The notes beneath the pieces were generated by a model. That model saw only the letters and a program-made list of their open reading frames with translations. It did not search any database and was not told where the DNA came from. A stretch of 64,000 nucleotides of DNA, from assembly GCF_000834655.1 (NCBI RefSeq), contig NZ_JXQQ01000004.1:1-64000 (forward strand), in the 5' to 3' direction. Below, piece by piece: positions 1 through 10,300 of this stretch (the stretch's first letter is position 1; every line of letters starts with the position of its first letter). Origin of the DNA: Variovorax paradoxus. Its GTDB lineage: Bacteria; Pseudomonadota; Gammaproteobacteria; Burkholderiales; Burkholderiaceae_C. The position numbers were made by a program, and so were the translations under genes.

Positions 1-105
1 TGCGGCGGGCGCTTCAGCGGGTGCGGCGGGAGTTTGCGCGAAACCGGTCGTGCCGGCGGCGAGAACGCTCAAGCCGAGCGCAAGAGAGACAAGCAGTTTT
101 TTCAT
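1..105 (-). CDS. amtB: Ammonium transporter, N-terminal part (cut by window edge)
   Basis: Only the first 35 codons are visible. They encode a lysine-rich start (MKKLLVSLALGLSVLAAG), a hydrophobic stretch ending near FAQ, and then an Ala/Pro-rich segment. This fits the cleavable signal sequence and Ala-rich leader that precede the membrane domain in beta-proteobacterial Amt proteins. The transporter domain itself lies outside the window, so the identity rests on position: it starts 28 bp downstream of glnK on the same strand, and glnK-amt is a conserved pair in which GlnK binds and closes the ammonia channel when nitrogen is plentiful. A different exported protein cannot be excluded from these residues alone. 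Confidence 0.6.
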   Translation of the reverse strand, partial: MKKLLVSLALGLSVLAAGTTGFAQTPAAPAEAPAA

Positions 106-133
106 AGTCGTTGTTCTTTCGGGCCAGACTCGA

Positions 134-538
<405 letters not shown>

Positions 539-1408
539 TTAGAGCGTCTTCGTCAGCGTGAGGATGAAGCGCGCCTTGTTCGGCGAGTAGTACGTGGTGC
601 CGAAGGTGCCGAAGTCGGGGATCTCGATGCCCGGGTTCGCGACCACCTGGTAGTTCGTCTTCTTGTTGGCGCCCTGCACCGAGCCGGTGAGCGACAGGCC
701 GTTGCCGAAGTCGTACGAGGCGCCGACGTTGTAGTCGACGTAGCTCTTGTAGCCCAGGCTGCGGATGTCGCTGGACATGTTCGTGAAGCCGACGGCCGCC
801 TTCAGCGTGACCTTGGGCACGATTTCCTTGCTGTACGACAGGTTCAGGTAGCCGGTGTTGCGACCCTTCAGGCCCGAGCCGGCCTTGTTGCCGGCGTAGC
901 CGAAGTAGTCCTTGGAGACGGTGTGCGAGTACTTGGCGGTGAACGAACCGAAGGCTTCGTTGGCGTAGGTGGCGCCCAGGTAGAGCTCGGTGGTGTTGCC
1001 CGCGGAGTTGCCCGGGTAGATGTAGGTGAGCGCACCGACGTCCATGTCGATCGGGCCGGCCTTGAACTTGTAGCCGCCGTACAGGTCGGTCTCGATGCTG
1101 TTGCCCTTGAGCCAGTTGACGCTGGAGTTCCAGTTGCCCACGTAGAAGCCGCTGTCGCCGAAGGCGTAGTCGAAGCCGCCCTGGATGGCGGGCTTGAAGC
1201 CGCGGGTCTTGGCGTAGTCGTTGCGGCCGATCATGTCCTGGTCCTGGCCACGGAACTTGTAGTTGGTGGTCAGCGAGATATTGCCGGTCAGCGAGGGCGC
1301 CGGAGCGGGCGCCGGGTCTGCCGGTGCCGTCTGCGCCAGGGCAGCGCCCGACGTGGTCAATGCAGTGGCCAGAACGATCAGCGCCTGGACGGCGGAACGG
1401 TGCGTCAT
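539..1408 (-). CDS. TorF family putative outer-membrane porin
   Basis: Predicted 289-residue exported protein. The chosen ATG at 1408 gives a signal peptide ending at ALAQ and is preceded by GAGGAG at good spacing; a longer frame upstream lacks these signs. The mature part starts with a Pro/Ala linker and then SLTGNISLTTNYKFRGQDQ, typical of the TorF / gcw_chp family, followed by alternating aromatic/polar beta-strand segments and a C-terminal RFILTLTKTL strand. Such proteins are outer-membrane beta-barrels of uncertain substrate. In Burkholderiales this family commonly sits directly upstream of glnK-amt, which suggests a link to ammonium or small nitrogen compound uptake; that role is inferred. 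Confidence 0.88.
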   Translation of the reverse strand: MTHRSAVQALIVLATALTTSGAALAQTAPADPAPAPAPSLTGNISLTTNYKFRGQDQDMIGRNDYAKTRGFKPAIQGGFDYAFGDSGFYVGNWNSSVNWLKGNSIETDLYGGYKFKAGPIDMDVGALTYIYPGNSAGNTTELYLGATYANEAFGSFTAKYSHTVSKDYFGYAGNKAGSGLKGRNTGYLNLSYSKEIVPKVTLKAAVGFTNMSSDIRSLGYKSYVDYNVGASYDFGNGLSLTGSVQGANKKTNYQVVANPGIEIPDFGTFGTTYYSPNKARFILTLTKTL

Positions 1409-1625
1409 CGGGAAACTCCTCGCAAGTAAGAAAGTGTTGTGGGACCTGAACACCGTCAAAGCAGGGAGCGTGCCAAAGTGCACGAATACGGTCGCCCGAG
1501 AGGGAACGGGCGGCCGCCGATGAGCGCCAATTCGTTACAAGGAATGTTTCGATCGGTTGCAGGCACCAGCGTGCCGCGTGGCCGCGGGCTCAGAAAAAGG
1601 CTACGCGCACCATCTTGGGGAGGCC

Positions 1626-1722
1626 GAGAAGGGTGAGTCTGTATTTGGTGCAACGCCGTGCTTGCTTGAACTGAAAGCGACCGATGTCACCGCGGAGGCA
1701 TATCTGGCGAACGCGTTTAGTC
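1626..1722 (+). pseudogene. Degenerate duplicate of the yifB 5' end
   Basis: These ~95 bp align with 3008-3103, the ribosome site and first codons of yifB, at roughly 80% identity by eye. GTG at 1633 corresponds to the yifB ATG at 3015. A one-base deletion near 1664 shifts the frame and gives an early stop; reading across it recovers yifB-like residues (ATDVTAEAYLANAF against AADVTVEVHLANGL). The similarity stops abruptly after codon ~30. The copy is the left border of an A+T-rich islet whose right border is intact yifB, which suggests an old insertion or tandem duplication at the start of this gene. Confidence 0.75.
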
Positions 1723-1943
1723 ACCCTCATAGGAGCGCGACCCCGAGGGAAGGCCCTTCTGCATCGAATCGCCGGTGTTGGCGTCTGGCGCTTGCCTATT
1801 CGCGCCCGAAGTCGGCCTCAATAACTGTGCCAAATTTCATATTTGATCAATTTCGATTTGTGTAATTTCTTCGGCGCGCGCTTCTTTCGTTGACCCCTAT
1901 CAGAGAACGAAATAGATTCAATGGCATGCGACGCTAAATTCGT

Positions 1944-2263
1944 TTGCAATTGTCAATTCTATTCACAGTACTTATAAAAACCCTTCTATCTGCAACTTTT
2001 CTATTAACAACCTTTGCCGCGCAGGCGACAACTTTAATTCCACCTAAAACTCTAAATGCCCTGCCACCGGAAATGCTCATCCGAGTCTGGCCTGATTCAG
2101 ATTTTTCAGATACAGCAATTGCCAATCCAATCAGAGCGCTTCGAAAATATGGAATCGAAGTGAAAATCCAGTTATTCATCGCGATGACCAAGGCACCATC
2201 AATATCGTGATGGATTTCGGGTCCTACTGCACCCCTCAAATGCAAATGACCATGGGTTGCTGA
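1944..2263 (+). pseudogene. Frameshifted small secreted protein, unknown function
   Basis: From a TTG at 1944 the frame encodes a convincing signal peptide (LSILFTVLIKTLLSATFLLTTFAAQA) split here as a hydrophobic run of about 20 residues ending at AQA, then a short mature region including LIRVWPDSDF. At the AAAA run (2163-2166) the sensible frame moves by -1: it continues NPVIHRDDQGTINIVMDFG and ends with a two-Cys tail at the TGA 2261-2263. Restored, it would be about 106 residues. No family is recognised. The region is much richer in A+T than its surroundings, so it was probably acquired. A sequencing slip in the A-run is the alternative to a true pseudogene. Confidence 0.5.
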
Positions 2264-2366
2264 CTCACACTAATTGACTCCATAGATGCGACCCGAGGAA
2301 ACCATCCGCATGGCGTTCTCTATGGTCGTATTTTCGCGCTCCTAAGCCAAGCACCAAAGGTTCCTT

Positions 2367-2792
2367 TTGAACAAATCAAATGCAATTCTAAAAATAAGTA
2401 CAAATCTGTCCGCAATGGATTGCGACGGGGTCATCGACGTCTACAACTCAATTGGTTGGGGCGGAAATTATTCCCACAAAGAAATAAGAGCAATGTATGC
2501 ACCTGGCAATTACTATGCAATCTTATATTTCGATGAAAAAGTTGCAGGAATTCTCAGAGCTTTTGGTGACAACTCATCCATCACATGGCTTGCCGAACTG
2601 GCTGTTCATTCGCACCTCCAACGCAATGGTGTTGGGTCAATTTTGATGAAAGAATTTTTGAAATCCCACAGCCATACCGCAATCTACGCGGAAGTTATGG
2701 CTGGCCAAGAGGAGTTTTTTTCCAGGTTTGACATTTCCCGGAAATCATCACTGGTAGCCTGCTCGCGTGCAGCCGTTCTTCGGAGAAGCTAG
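2367..2792 (+). CDS. GNAT family N-acetyltransferase
   Basis: A 141-residue protein with the GNAT core: a substrate-side segment with VIDVYNSIGWGGNYS, the beta4 strand ITWLAELAVHSHLQ, and the acetyl-CoA pyrophosphate loop QRNGVGSILMKEF near residues 90-103, followed by YAEVMAGQEEFFSRFDI. The family transfers acetyl from acetyl-CoA to an amine; the substrate cannot be told. The start is a TTG behind AAAGG; an ATG 16 codons later is an alternative. The last ~15 residues (ACSRAAVLRRS) look unlike a GNAT terminus, so the end may be altered by a frameshift. Low G+C and isolated position suggest horizontal acquisition. Confidence 0.72.
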   Translation: MNKSNAILKISTNLSAMDCDGVIDVYNSIGWGGNYSHKEIRAMYAPGNYYAILYFDEKVAGILRAFGDNSSITWLAELAVHSHLQRNGVGSILMKEFLKSHSHTAIYAEVMAGQEEFFSRFDISRKSSLVACSRAAVLRRS

Positions 2793-2794
2793 CC

Positions 2795-2956
2795 ATTAAA
2801 AATCTTAAGCAAAGCTTTCGGGATGGCCTTGCAGACCTATTTGCTGAACGCTAAAAGTCAAATTCGAAGTCCTTCGACAGTTCGCTCGCAACGGCCAACA
2901 ACAAGACTCCACGATTCGAGTTCGATGAATTGCTAAAGAAATTCGATCCCAAATAG
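2795..2956 (+). pseudogene. Decayed reading frame in A+T-rich islet
   Basis: One frame reads IKNLKQSFRDGLADLFAER, a TAA at 2852, then a further 33 residues ending FEFDELLKKFDPK at TAG 2954-2956. The composition is protein-like and continues across the single stop, but there is no start codon or ribosome site and no recognisable family. I interpret it as the remnant C-terminus of an acquired gene at the right edge of the islet, just before the yifB ribosome site. This is a weak call. Confidence 0.25.
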
Positions 2957-3014
2957 ATCAACAAAACCGGTTCGTTGCGCCAACCGTTAGCCGCCAGTGG
3001 GAGAGGGGAGAAGA

Positions 3015-4553
3015 ATGAGTCTGTCTTTGGTGCAAAGCCGCGCTTTGCTCGGGCTGGAAGCGGCCGATGTCACGGTCGAGGTGCATCTGGCGAACGGTTT
3101 GCCCAGTTTCACGCTGGTCGGGCTGGCGGAGACCGAGGTGAAGGAATCGCGCGATCGCGTGCGCTCGGCCATCCAGAACGCGGGGCTGGAGTTTCCGAAC
3201 AACAAGAAGATCGTCGTCAGCCTCGCGCCGGCCGACCTGCCGAAGGATTCCGGCCGCTTCGACCTACCGATCGCGCTGGGCATCCTCGCGGCGAGCGGGC
3301 AGATCCAGGGCGCGCGGCTCGCGGGGCACGAGTTCGCGGGCGAGCTGTCTCTCTCGGGTGAATTGAGGCCCATACGCGGTGCGCTGGCCATGGCGCTCGC
3401 GCTGCACACGCGCGGTGTCGCAACGAAGCTGGTTCTGCCCATCGAGAGTGCGCAGGAGGCGGCGCTCGTGCCCGGGGGCGAGGTCTATGGCGCGAGGCAC
3501 CTGCTCGATGTGGTGCGGCAGTTTCTCGCCGACGACGAAAAGATGCCGGCGGACCCGTCCGAGGACGGCTGGGCGCGGATCCATGTCGCGCCGAACGTCG
3601 CCGCACAGCCGTACGCCGACCTCGCAGAGGTCAAGGGCCATGCTGGCGCCAAGCGCGCGCTCGAGATCGCCGCGGCCGGCGGCCACAGCCTCTTGATGGT
3701 GGGCGAGCCGGGCTCGGGCAAGTCGATGCTCGCGCAGCGCTTTGCGGGCCTCCTGCCGGCGATGAGCATCGACGAGGCACTGGAAAACGCCGCCGTGGCC
3801 AGTCTGGGCGGACGCTTCGCGACGGAGCGCTGGATGTGCCGGCCGACATCGGCGCCGCATCACACCTCCAGCGCGGTGGCGCTCGTGGGCGGCGGCTCGC
3901 CGCCGCGGCCCGGCGAGATTTCACGCGCGCACCACGGCGTGCTCTTCCTCGACGAATTCCCCGAGTTCGCGCGCTCCGCGCTGGAGGCGTTGCGCGAGCC
4001 GCTGGAGACCGGGACGATCACGATCGTTCGCGCCGCGCGGCGCGCCGAATTCCCCGCGCGCTTTCAATTGATCGCGGCCATGAACCCCTGCCCTTGCGGC
4101 TACCTCGGTTCCTCATTGAAGCCGTGCCGCTGCACGCCGGACCAGGTCTCGCGCTACCAGGGCAAGCTCAGCGGCCCCCTGCTCGACCGCATCGACCTGC
4201 ACATCGAGGTGCCTGCCGTGTCGGCGCAGCAGCTGCTCAACTCGCCATCGGGCGAGTCGACCGAGAGCATCCGCACCCGGGTGGTGGCGGCACGCGAACG
4301 CGCGATGCAGCGCCAGGGCCACGCGAACCAGAACCTGCAGGGCAACGCCATCGACACGCACGCCGTGCTGGACGACACGGCGCTCAAGTTCATCTACAAC
4401 GCCGCCGCCAAGCTCGGCTGGTCGGCGCGCAGCACGCACCGCGCGCTGAAGGTGGCGCGCACGATCGCGGACCTGGATTCGTCGGAGGCCGTGCAAATTG
4501 CGCACGTGGCGGAGGCTGTGCAGTACCGCAGGGGCTTGCACGCCGCCGGGTAA
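3015..4553 (+). CDS. yifB: YifB/ComM-type AAA+ ATPase (Mg chelatase-like)
   Basis: A 512-residue protein, the family's normal length. It has an N-terminal S5-fold ChlI-like domain starting MSLSLVQSRALLGLEAADVT, a Walker A motif GEPGSGKS at ~230-237, Walker B LFLDEFPEF at ~310, and the C-terminal chelatase region with the cysteine cluster NPCPCGYLGSSLKPCRC. The ATG follows a strong GAGAGGGGAG site; a GTG 18 bases earlier is unlikely. ComM members act as hexameric helicases that extend branch migration during natural transformation. It stops 16 bp before the convergent ppkA stop. Its 5' end is also the duplicated border of the islet to the left. Confidence 0.95.
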   Translation: MSLSLVQSRALLGLEAADVTVEVHLANGLPSFTLVGLAETEVKESRDRVRSAIQNAGLEFPNNKKIVVSLAPADLPKDSGRFDLPIALGILAASGQIQGARLAGHEFAGELSLSGELRPIRGALAMALALHTRGVATKLVLPIESAQEAALVPGGEVYGARHLLDVVRQFLADDEKMPADPSEDGWARIHVAPNVAAQPYADLAEVKGHAGAKRALEIAAAGGHSLLMVGEPGSGKSMLAQRFAGLLPAMSIDEALENAAVASLGGRFATERWMCRPTSAPHHTSSAVALVGGGSPPRPGEISRAHHGVLFLDEFPEFARSALEALREPLETGTITIVRAARRAEFPARFQLIAAMNPCPCGYLGSSLKPCRCTPDQVSRYQGKLSGPLLDRIDLHIEVPAVSAQQLLNSPSGESTESIRTRVVAARERAMQRQGHANQNLQGNAIDTHAVLDDTALKFIYNAAAKLGWSARSTHRALKVARTIADLDSSEAVQIAHVAEAVQYRRGLHAAG

Positions 4554-4569
4554 TCGATGCGTGCGCCTC

Positions 4570-6651
4570 TTATTTGAACTCGTGCGCCACCACAGGCGCC
4601 GAGCGGCTGTCCTGCACCGTCACCCGCTGCCTGTACGGCTCCAGGTCGCCATTGCGCACCTCGATGTTGTAGATCCCCGGCCGCAGCGACAGCGACTTGA
4701 GCGGCGGGCTCACGCCGCGGTCGGCGCCGTCGACGAGCACCTGGCCCCACGGCCGGATGTTGAATTGCACCCGACCCATGCCTTGTGAGGCTGCAGGCGG
4801 GGGCGCGCCGCCGGCCACCACGGTCGGGACACTGTTCGCCGGAGACACGGACCCGGGCGGCGCGGGCATCGTCGGCGACAACCGGTTCAGCTCGGCGATG
4901 GCGTTGCGCGCCTCCCGGGAGTGCGGGCCGCGCCGGTAGCGGCGCAGGTACGCCTCGTAGCCTTCGCGCGAGTTCTCGGCCTGGGCGAGGTTCCAGTCCT
5001 CGACCTCGCTGGTGGCCTGCGCGGGTTCGGGCGGCACGGTGGGCGTGGCCACTGCCGCGGGGGCTTCGGGTGGAGGCGTGGCGGCGGGCACGCTCTCGGG
5101 CGGCGTCGACGAGGCCGTCGGCGCCCCTGCCGCGGGTGCGCTGGCGGCTCCCGCGGGCGGCGTGGCGCCGCCGGCGATGACCGTGGCAACGCCGGTGGGC
5201 GTGCCATCGGCTATTGCAGGCGTAGGCCCGGGGGTTGTGCCGGGTGTTGCGCTCGTGCCCGGCTGCGGCATCGCGGCAGGCGGCGCAGCGGGGTCGGACA
5301 TCGGCGCCGAAGGGGGCGGCACCGGCACCATGGCCGTCGTCGTGTCGGGCTTGTCCGCGGTCATGCGCAAGCCGATCCACCAGCCCACGGCCACCAGCGC
5401 GACCAGCAACACGCCGACCACGCCCCAGCGCGGCAAGGCCGACGACTTTGCGCCTGAGACGGGGTGGGACTTGGGCTTGGGCTTGGGCTCGCTGTCGCCC
5501 TTCGGCGATGCAGCGCGCGGCGGCGGGGCGGGCGCCCTGGCAACCTTCACCGGCTCGGCCACGGGCTCGGGTGGCGACGCGAAGGCGGCTGCCTCGAGCG
5601 GGGCCGGCGCCGACACGGGCGAGAGCGGCGGCGGAGGCGGCGTTGCCGACACGGGCGCCGCCGGAATGATCACCGTCGGCGCAGCCATCGCGCTCACGTA
5701 GATGTCGCCCAGCTTCACGAGCCCCAGCTCGGCGGCGAACGCGGCCACGGTCTGCGTGCGGTCCTTGCTGTGCACGGCCAGCGTGTGGTCGACCGCGGCG
5801 CAGAAGCCCGGGCTCAGGTCGCTGCGGCCCATGGAGGACAGCGGCACGTAGGCGTCCTGCACGCTGCGCACCACGGCCGATGGCGGCGGATGGCCGGTGA
5901 CCGCGCGGTACAGCACGGCGCCCAGCGCATACATGTCGGTCCACGCGCCCTGCAGCAGCGTGTTGTCGTCGGCGTACTGCTCGATGGGCGAATAGCCCGA
6001 CTTCACCATCACCGCCACTTCGTCGACCAGGTCGGCGATCGACTTGCGCGCCGCGCCGAAATCGAGCAGCACCGGCAGGTCGTCGTGCTGGATGAAGATG
6101 TTGTCGGGCGCGATGTCGCGGTGAAAGCACTGGTTGCGGTGCAGCGTCTCGAGCGCGCCGAGCAGTGGGCCGAGCACGCCCAGCAGCCACGGCTCGGTGA
6201 TCCTGGCGGGCTCGTCGTCGGCCAGCCGGCGCAGCGTGCGGCCCTTGTAGAGCTGGATCGCCATGTAGGCGGTGGAGTTCGACTCCCAGAAGCGATGCAC
6301 CCGCACCAGCGCCGGATGGCTGAACTGCGCCAGCGTGCGCGCTTCGTTGATGAAGCTGCGAAGGCCCGCCTGGAAGGTGGCGGTCACGCGCTCGGAGCGC
6401 ACGTGCACGCTGTTGTCGCCCACGCGGCGCGCGAGCATGGCGGGCATGTATTCCTTGATCGCGACTTCGCGCTGCAGCGAGTGGTCGTAGGCGCGGTAGA
6501 CGATGCCGAAGCCGCCTTCGCCGATCACTTCCAGCAGCTCGAATTCGTCGAGCCGGTGGCCCACGGCCAGCGGGTGCGGTTTTTCCGAGGTGTCCTGTGC
6601 ATCGGACGGCGGACTGTCGCCGCCGCCGCTGCCACTGCCGTGCGTCGTCAT
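4570..6651 (-). CDS. ppkA: T6SS serine/threonine protein kinase PpkA-like
   Basis: Predicted 693 residues. The Hanks kinase domain has the glycine loop GEGGFG at 44-49, the ATP lysine K66, the catalytic HRD at 177-179 with APDN, and DFG at 197-199. A Pro/Ala-rich linker leads to one transmembrane helix at 408-430, then a long Pro/Ala/Thr-rich periplasmic segment and a C-terminal PEGA-like domain (residues ~620-693). The ATG at 6651 follows AGGAGGAG; longer upstream frames run into tagF. PpkA kinases phosphorylate the FHA scaffold to trigger T6SS assembly, with PppA reversing it. It is the last gene of the tssJKLM-tagF-ppkA block, and its stop faces that of yifB. Confidence 0.92.
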   Translation of the reverse strand: MTTHGSGSGGGDSPPSDAQDTSEKPHPLAVGHRLDEFELLEVIGEGGFGIVYRAYDHSLQREVAIKEYMPAMLARRVGDNSVHVRSERVTATFQAGLRSFINEARTLAQFSHPALVRVHRFWESNSTAYMAIQLYKGRTLRRLADDEPARITEPWLLGVLGPLLGALETLHRNQCFHRDIAPDNIFIQHDDLPVLLDFGAARKSIADLVDEVAVMVKSGYSPIEQYADDNTLLQGAWTDMYALGAVLYRAVTGHPPPSAVVRSVQDAYVPLSSMGRSDLSPGFCAAVDHTLAVHSKDRTQTVAAFAAELGLVKLGDIYVSAMAAPTVIIPAAPVSATPPPPPLSPVSAPAPLEAAAFASPPEPVAEPVKVARAPAPPPRAASPKGDSEPKPKPKSHPVSGAKSSALPRWGVVGVLLVALVAVGWWIGLRMTADKPDTTTAMVPVPPPSAPMSDPAAPPAAMPQPGTSATPGTTPGPTPAIADGTPTGVATVIAGGATPPAGAASAPAAGAPTASSTPPESVPAATPPPEAPAAVATPTVPPEPAQATSEVEDWNLAQAENSREGYEAYLRRYRRGPHSREARNAIAELNRLSPTMPAPPGSVSPANSVPTVVAGGAPPPAASQGMGRVQFNIRPWGQVLVDGADRGVSPPLKSLSLRPGIYNIEVRNGDLEPYRQRVTVQDSRSAPVVAHEFK

Positions 6652-6682
6652 GCATCTCCTCCTGCAGCAGGGGCCTGGTTTT

Positions 6683-7396
6683 TCATGCCCATGGCACGTG
6701 CCCCTGCGAAAACAATTTCGAGAACAGCGGTGTGTTGAGGCCGCCGCCATGGGCTGCGGTCCGCAACGGTGATCCATCGGCCTGGTTGGTCCACCAGTAA
6801 CTGGTGCTGCCGAATGGGTCGAAACACAGTGGAAGCTCGGGCCAGCCCAGGCGCTGCTGGGCACCCGCGCCAGCGGCTGTAGGCCCCAGGATCGAGAGGA
6901 TGTCGTCCGAGCCGCCACTGGCGGTGCGAAAGCCCCCACGCGCCGCAACGAGGATCTGGCCGTCGAACTGGTCGGGCGCCACGCCATGGCGAATGGCCTG
7001 CAGCAAGGCGCTGCCGCATTGCCAGTACCACGCGGCCGAGCCTTCGAGCACGGCGGGCCGGTAGTTCGATGCCGACACCTGCAGCGTCACGCACACGGGG
7101 TAGTAGCGGCCCACGCGGTCGCAGCTGGGGGCGATGCAGCCGAACTGCACCGCGTCCACGCCCTGCGTCGCCGGAATGGCGAAGTTCCACACCGGCGCGA
7201 CCGCATAGTGACGCGTCATGGCGTCGGGCCAGCGCTTGAAGCTGCCCAGGCCGTTCTGCATCCAGCGGTCCCACCAGGCCTGCAGTTCGCGCGGCATGCG
7301 GCGGTAGAGAAAGTCGCCGGCGGCGGGCAGCTTGCCGTACCAGCCGATCTGCTCGTCGACGGGGACCCAGGCCTGCGGGGGAATGCTGCCGTTCAT
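6683..7396 (-). CDS. tagF: Type VI secretion-associated protein TagF (ImpM family)
   Basis: A 237-residue protein with the TagF/ImpM signature near its start, IGWYGKLPAAGDFLYRRMP, followed by WWDRWMQNGL and the YYPVCVTLQ strand. TagF is a cytosolic negative regulator of T6SS; in Pseudomonas it represses firing post-translationally and is relieved by the threonine phosphorylation pathway. Its start lies 3 bp after the tssM stop, and ppkA begins 31 bp further on, so kinase and repressor are co-expressed with the membrane complex. Confidence 0.92.
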   Translation of the reverse strand: MNGSIPPQAWVPVDEQIGWYGKLPAAGDFLYRRMPRELQAWWDRWMQNGLGSFKRWPDAMTRHYAVAPVWNFAIPATQGVDAVQFGCIAPSCDRVGRYYPVCVTLQVSASNYRPAVLEGSAAWYWQCGSALLQAIRHGVAPDQFDGQILVAARGGFRTASGGSDDILSILGPTAAGAGAQQRLGWPELPLCFDPFGSTSYWWTNQADGSPLRTAAHGGGLNTPLFSKLFSQGHVPWA

Positions 7397-7399
7397 GGC

Positions 7400-10300
7400 C
7401 TACGACTTCCCGGGGCACGAGAACCCGCTCATCTGGTTCAGGCGCAGCGGGTTGTAGACGCTGTTGGCCGTGACCGCCAGCACCACCTTCTTGCCCTGCA
7501 GGTCGAACGTCGCGTTGAACGACTCGGGCGATCCGCCCGCCGAGACCGAGGCCTTGTCGAAGAGCCGGTGCAACGCCCACGGCCCCTCGGTCACGATGCC
7601 GCCGGCCGGCGTGCCGTTGGCGGTGGTCACCTGCAGGCGCACCTGGTTGCTGTTGCGCGGGCCGGGCCACTTGACGGTGCTGGGCGCCTGCGGGCCGTGT
7701 GCGTAGCGCACCGTCTGGCCGTCGACGTCGAGCGTGAACTGGGTGATGGCCGCGTCCATGTCCTCGGGCCGCAGGTCGATGGTGAACGAGGGCGTGCGGC
7801 TGCCCGCCATGCCGGTGAAGAACACGTCGCGGATCGCCTGCGCCTTCTGGAACGAATCGAGGTACGCCGAGCGCCCCGCGGCGCTGCCGTCGACGCCTCG
7901 CTTGAAGGTCCAGGGGTTGACCGAGGTGTCGACCTGCGAGGCGAGGTTCTTCTGGAAGAAGTCGTCCATCATCCCGCCCGGCGCGAAGAGCTGCGCGAAG
8001 TCGCCGCTCGCCACGTCGCGCGGCGATCCGCGCGTGAACGGGTAGCGCCCCGCGATCGCCTGGTTGCAGAACTGCCCGATGGTGGCGGCCGCGTTCTGCC
8101 CGATGTTCTGCCGCGTCACCGCCGCCGCCTTCGACGACGCGGTGGCCGACAGGTCGTTCAGCATCGCCTGGAACGGCACCGGCAGCCGGCCCGCCTCGGC
8201 CTGCACCTTGGTGACCGCATCGCTCGACGGCGGGATGTTGCCGCTGCGCAGCGCGGTGTCGGTGGCGGTGAGGAAGGTGTAGAGCTCGTTGATGAGCGCG
8301 GCCGTGGCATCGAGCGGCGTCTGCCCGCCCGCCTTGGGCGCAGTCACCATGCGGCGCAGCGGCTCGAAGTGGTTGTCCACCAGCGACTCGGGGCGGTCGG
8401 GCGCGGCGTTGCGGCGCTGGCTGCCGTCGGGCTGGCCGATGAGTTGCTCGATGCGCTCTCGCGTGCTGGCCACGCGGTTCTGCGCCTGGTCCAGCAGGCT
8501 GCGCGCGGCCTCGTCGTGGTTGCGCAGCAGGTCGGTTTCGCGCGCGGCGCCGCGAATGAGCCGCGACATCGGCGACTCGCCGGTGGAGAGCACGCGCGTC
8601 ATCTGGATGCTCTGCAGGAGCGACTTGCTTTCGGCCAGCCGCACGTCGGCAAGGTACTCGTCCCACACGCGGATGTAGTCGGTGAGGTAGAGCCGCCGCA
8701 CTTCGCGCAGCAAGAGCTCGCGCGAGGTCACGTCGGTGATGCCGGGCGCGCGGATCTGCAGCACCCAGCGGTCTTCCTGTTCGAGCGAGAGCGTGGTCTC
8801 GGCCATGCGCTTGTCGAAGATGTCCCAGTAGCCGCGGTAGGTGAAGAGCGTCGGGATGCCGTCGGTCAGCGGCTTGCCGCTCGCGCGCCGGATCACCAGC
8901 GCCGATTCGGCGCCCGCCATCTCGGCGATGGTGAAGGCGTTGGGCGGGCTGGTCTGCAGGAGGATGCGGCGCAGCCGCGCATACGAGCGCTGCGCGAGCG
9001 GCACGCCGGCCAGACGCTCGCGCGTCTGCGTGACGAGCTTGTCGTCCTTGGCGAAGGGCGATGCCACCACGCGCCCTGCGAACAGCGCCTTCAGGTGCGA
9101 CTCGAGGTTGGTGCGCTGCTCGCGCGTGAGCGAGGCGCCGATCTTGCGGTCCACGTCGGTGAGAAGCCACGCCTGCAGGAAGTCGGCGTCGTAGCGCTCG
9201 GCGTCGTACAGCATGAGGTAGGCCTTCAGCGCCTCGTAGCTGTACTCCGCATCGATCTTCGCGGCATCGCGCAGCGACTGCTCGATGCGCTGCGCCGCCT
9301 GCGGCAGCAGCACGCTCTCCAGCGCGCGCTGGTAGACGCCATCGGTCGCGGCCTGCAGCTTCTCGCCCTGGTAGAGGCCGAAGCGGTACGACACGGGCGG
9401 ATCGCCGATGTCGAACTGGCCCGACTTGGGCAGGTCGCGCAGCCGGTCCAGGATCAGCAGCGAACTCGCGAGATCGCCGCTCGCATCGACCACCGTGGGC
9501 AGCTCGCCGCGCGCAGCGGCCTTGTTGAAGGCCTTGGCGTTGCCGTCGACTTCGGCCACGTAGTCCTTGTTGTTGCGCCAGCTGTTCACGCAGGCGCCCA
9601 GCAGCACCACCAGCAGCACCCCGATGAGGCTGTAGCCCGCGATGTCGATCGCGCGGCGGCGGCGGTACCAGCGCAGGTTGGTGCCGGCCACGCCCGCGTC
9701 GCGGAAGATCACCTGCTGCAGCAGTTCCTTCAGGAAGTAGCTCTTGCCCGGGCCCGGCGGCGGCGCGGGCGGCGCGTTGACCTGCAGGTAGCGCTTGATG
9801 GCGCCCATCACGCGGTCGAAGGCGGTGCCTTCCTGCGTGCCGCTGGTGAAATAGACGCCGCGCAGCATCGACGCGGCCTCGAACTTCGACGGGTTGAACA
9901 CGTCGGCGAGGAACGTGCCCAGGATGTCCTCGAAGCTCGCGAACTGCTGCGGCAGCAGGTAGGCCTGCGCGCGGCGCATCTGGTCGGGCTCGGCGGCCAT
10001 CAGCTCGGGCAGGCGCTCGTCCAGGCGCTGGTGCAGCAGCTTGTATTCCTGGTGGAAGCGCTCGCGCAGGTCGGCTTTCGCGGCGTCGGGCGAGCGGGCC
10101 TCGATGGGGAAGGTGAAGCCCCAGACCTGCGCGCGCTCGGCGCGGCCCAGCGAGCCGAAGTACTCGTTGAAGCCGGCCAGGAGGTCGGTCTTGGTGACCA
10201 GCACGTAGACCGGAAAGTCGATGCCCAGGTCGTTGCGCAGCTCCAGCAGGCGCTTGCGCAGCGCCATCGCGTGGCGCGCGCGCTGCGCGTCGTCGGCCAG

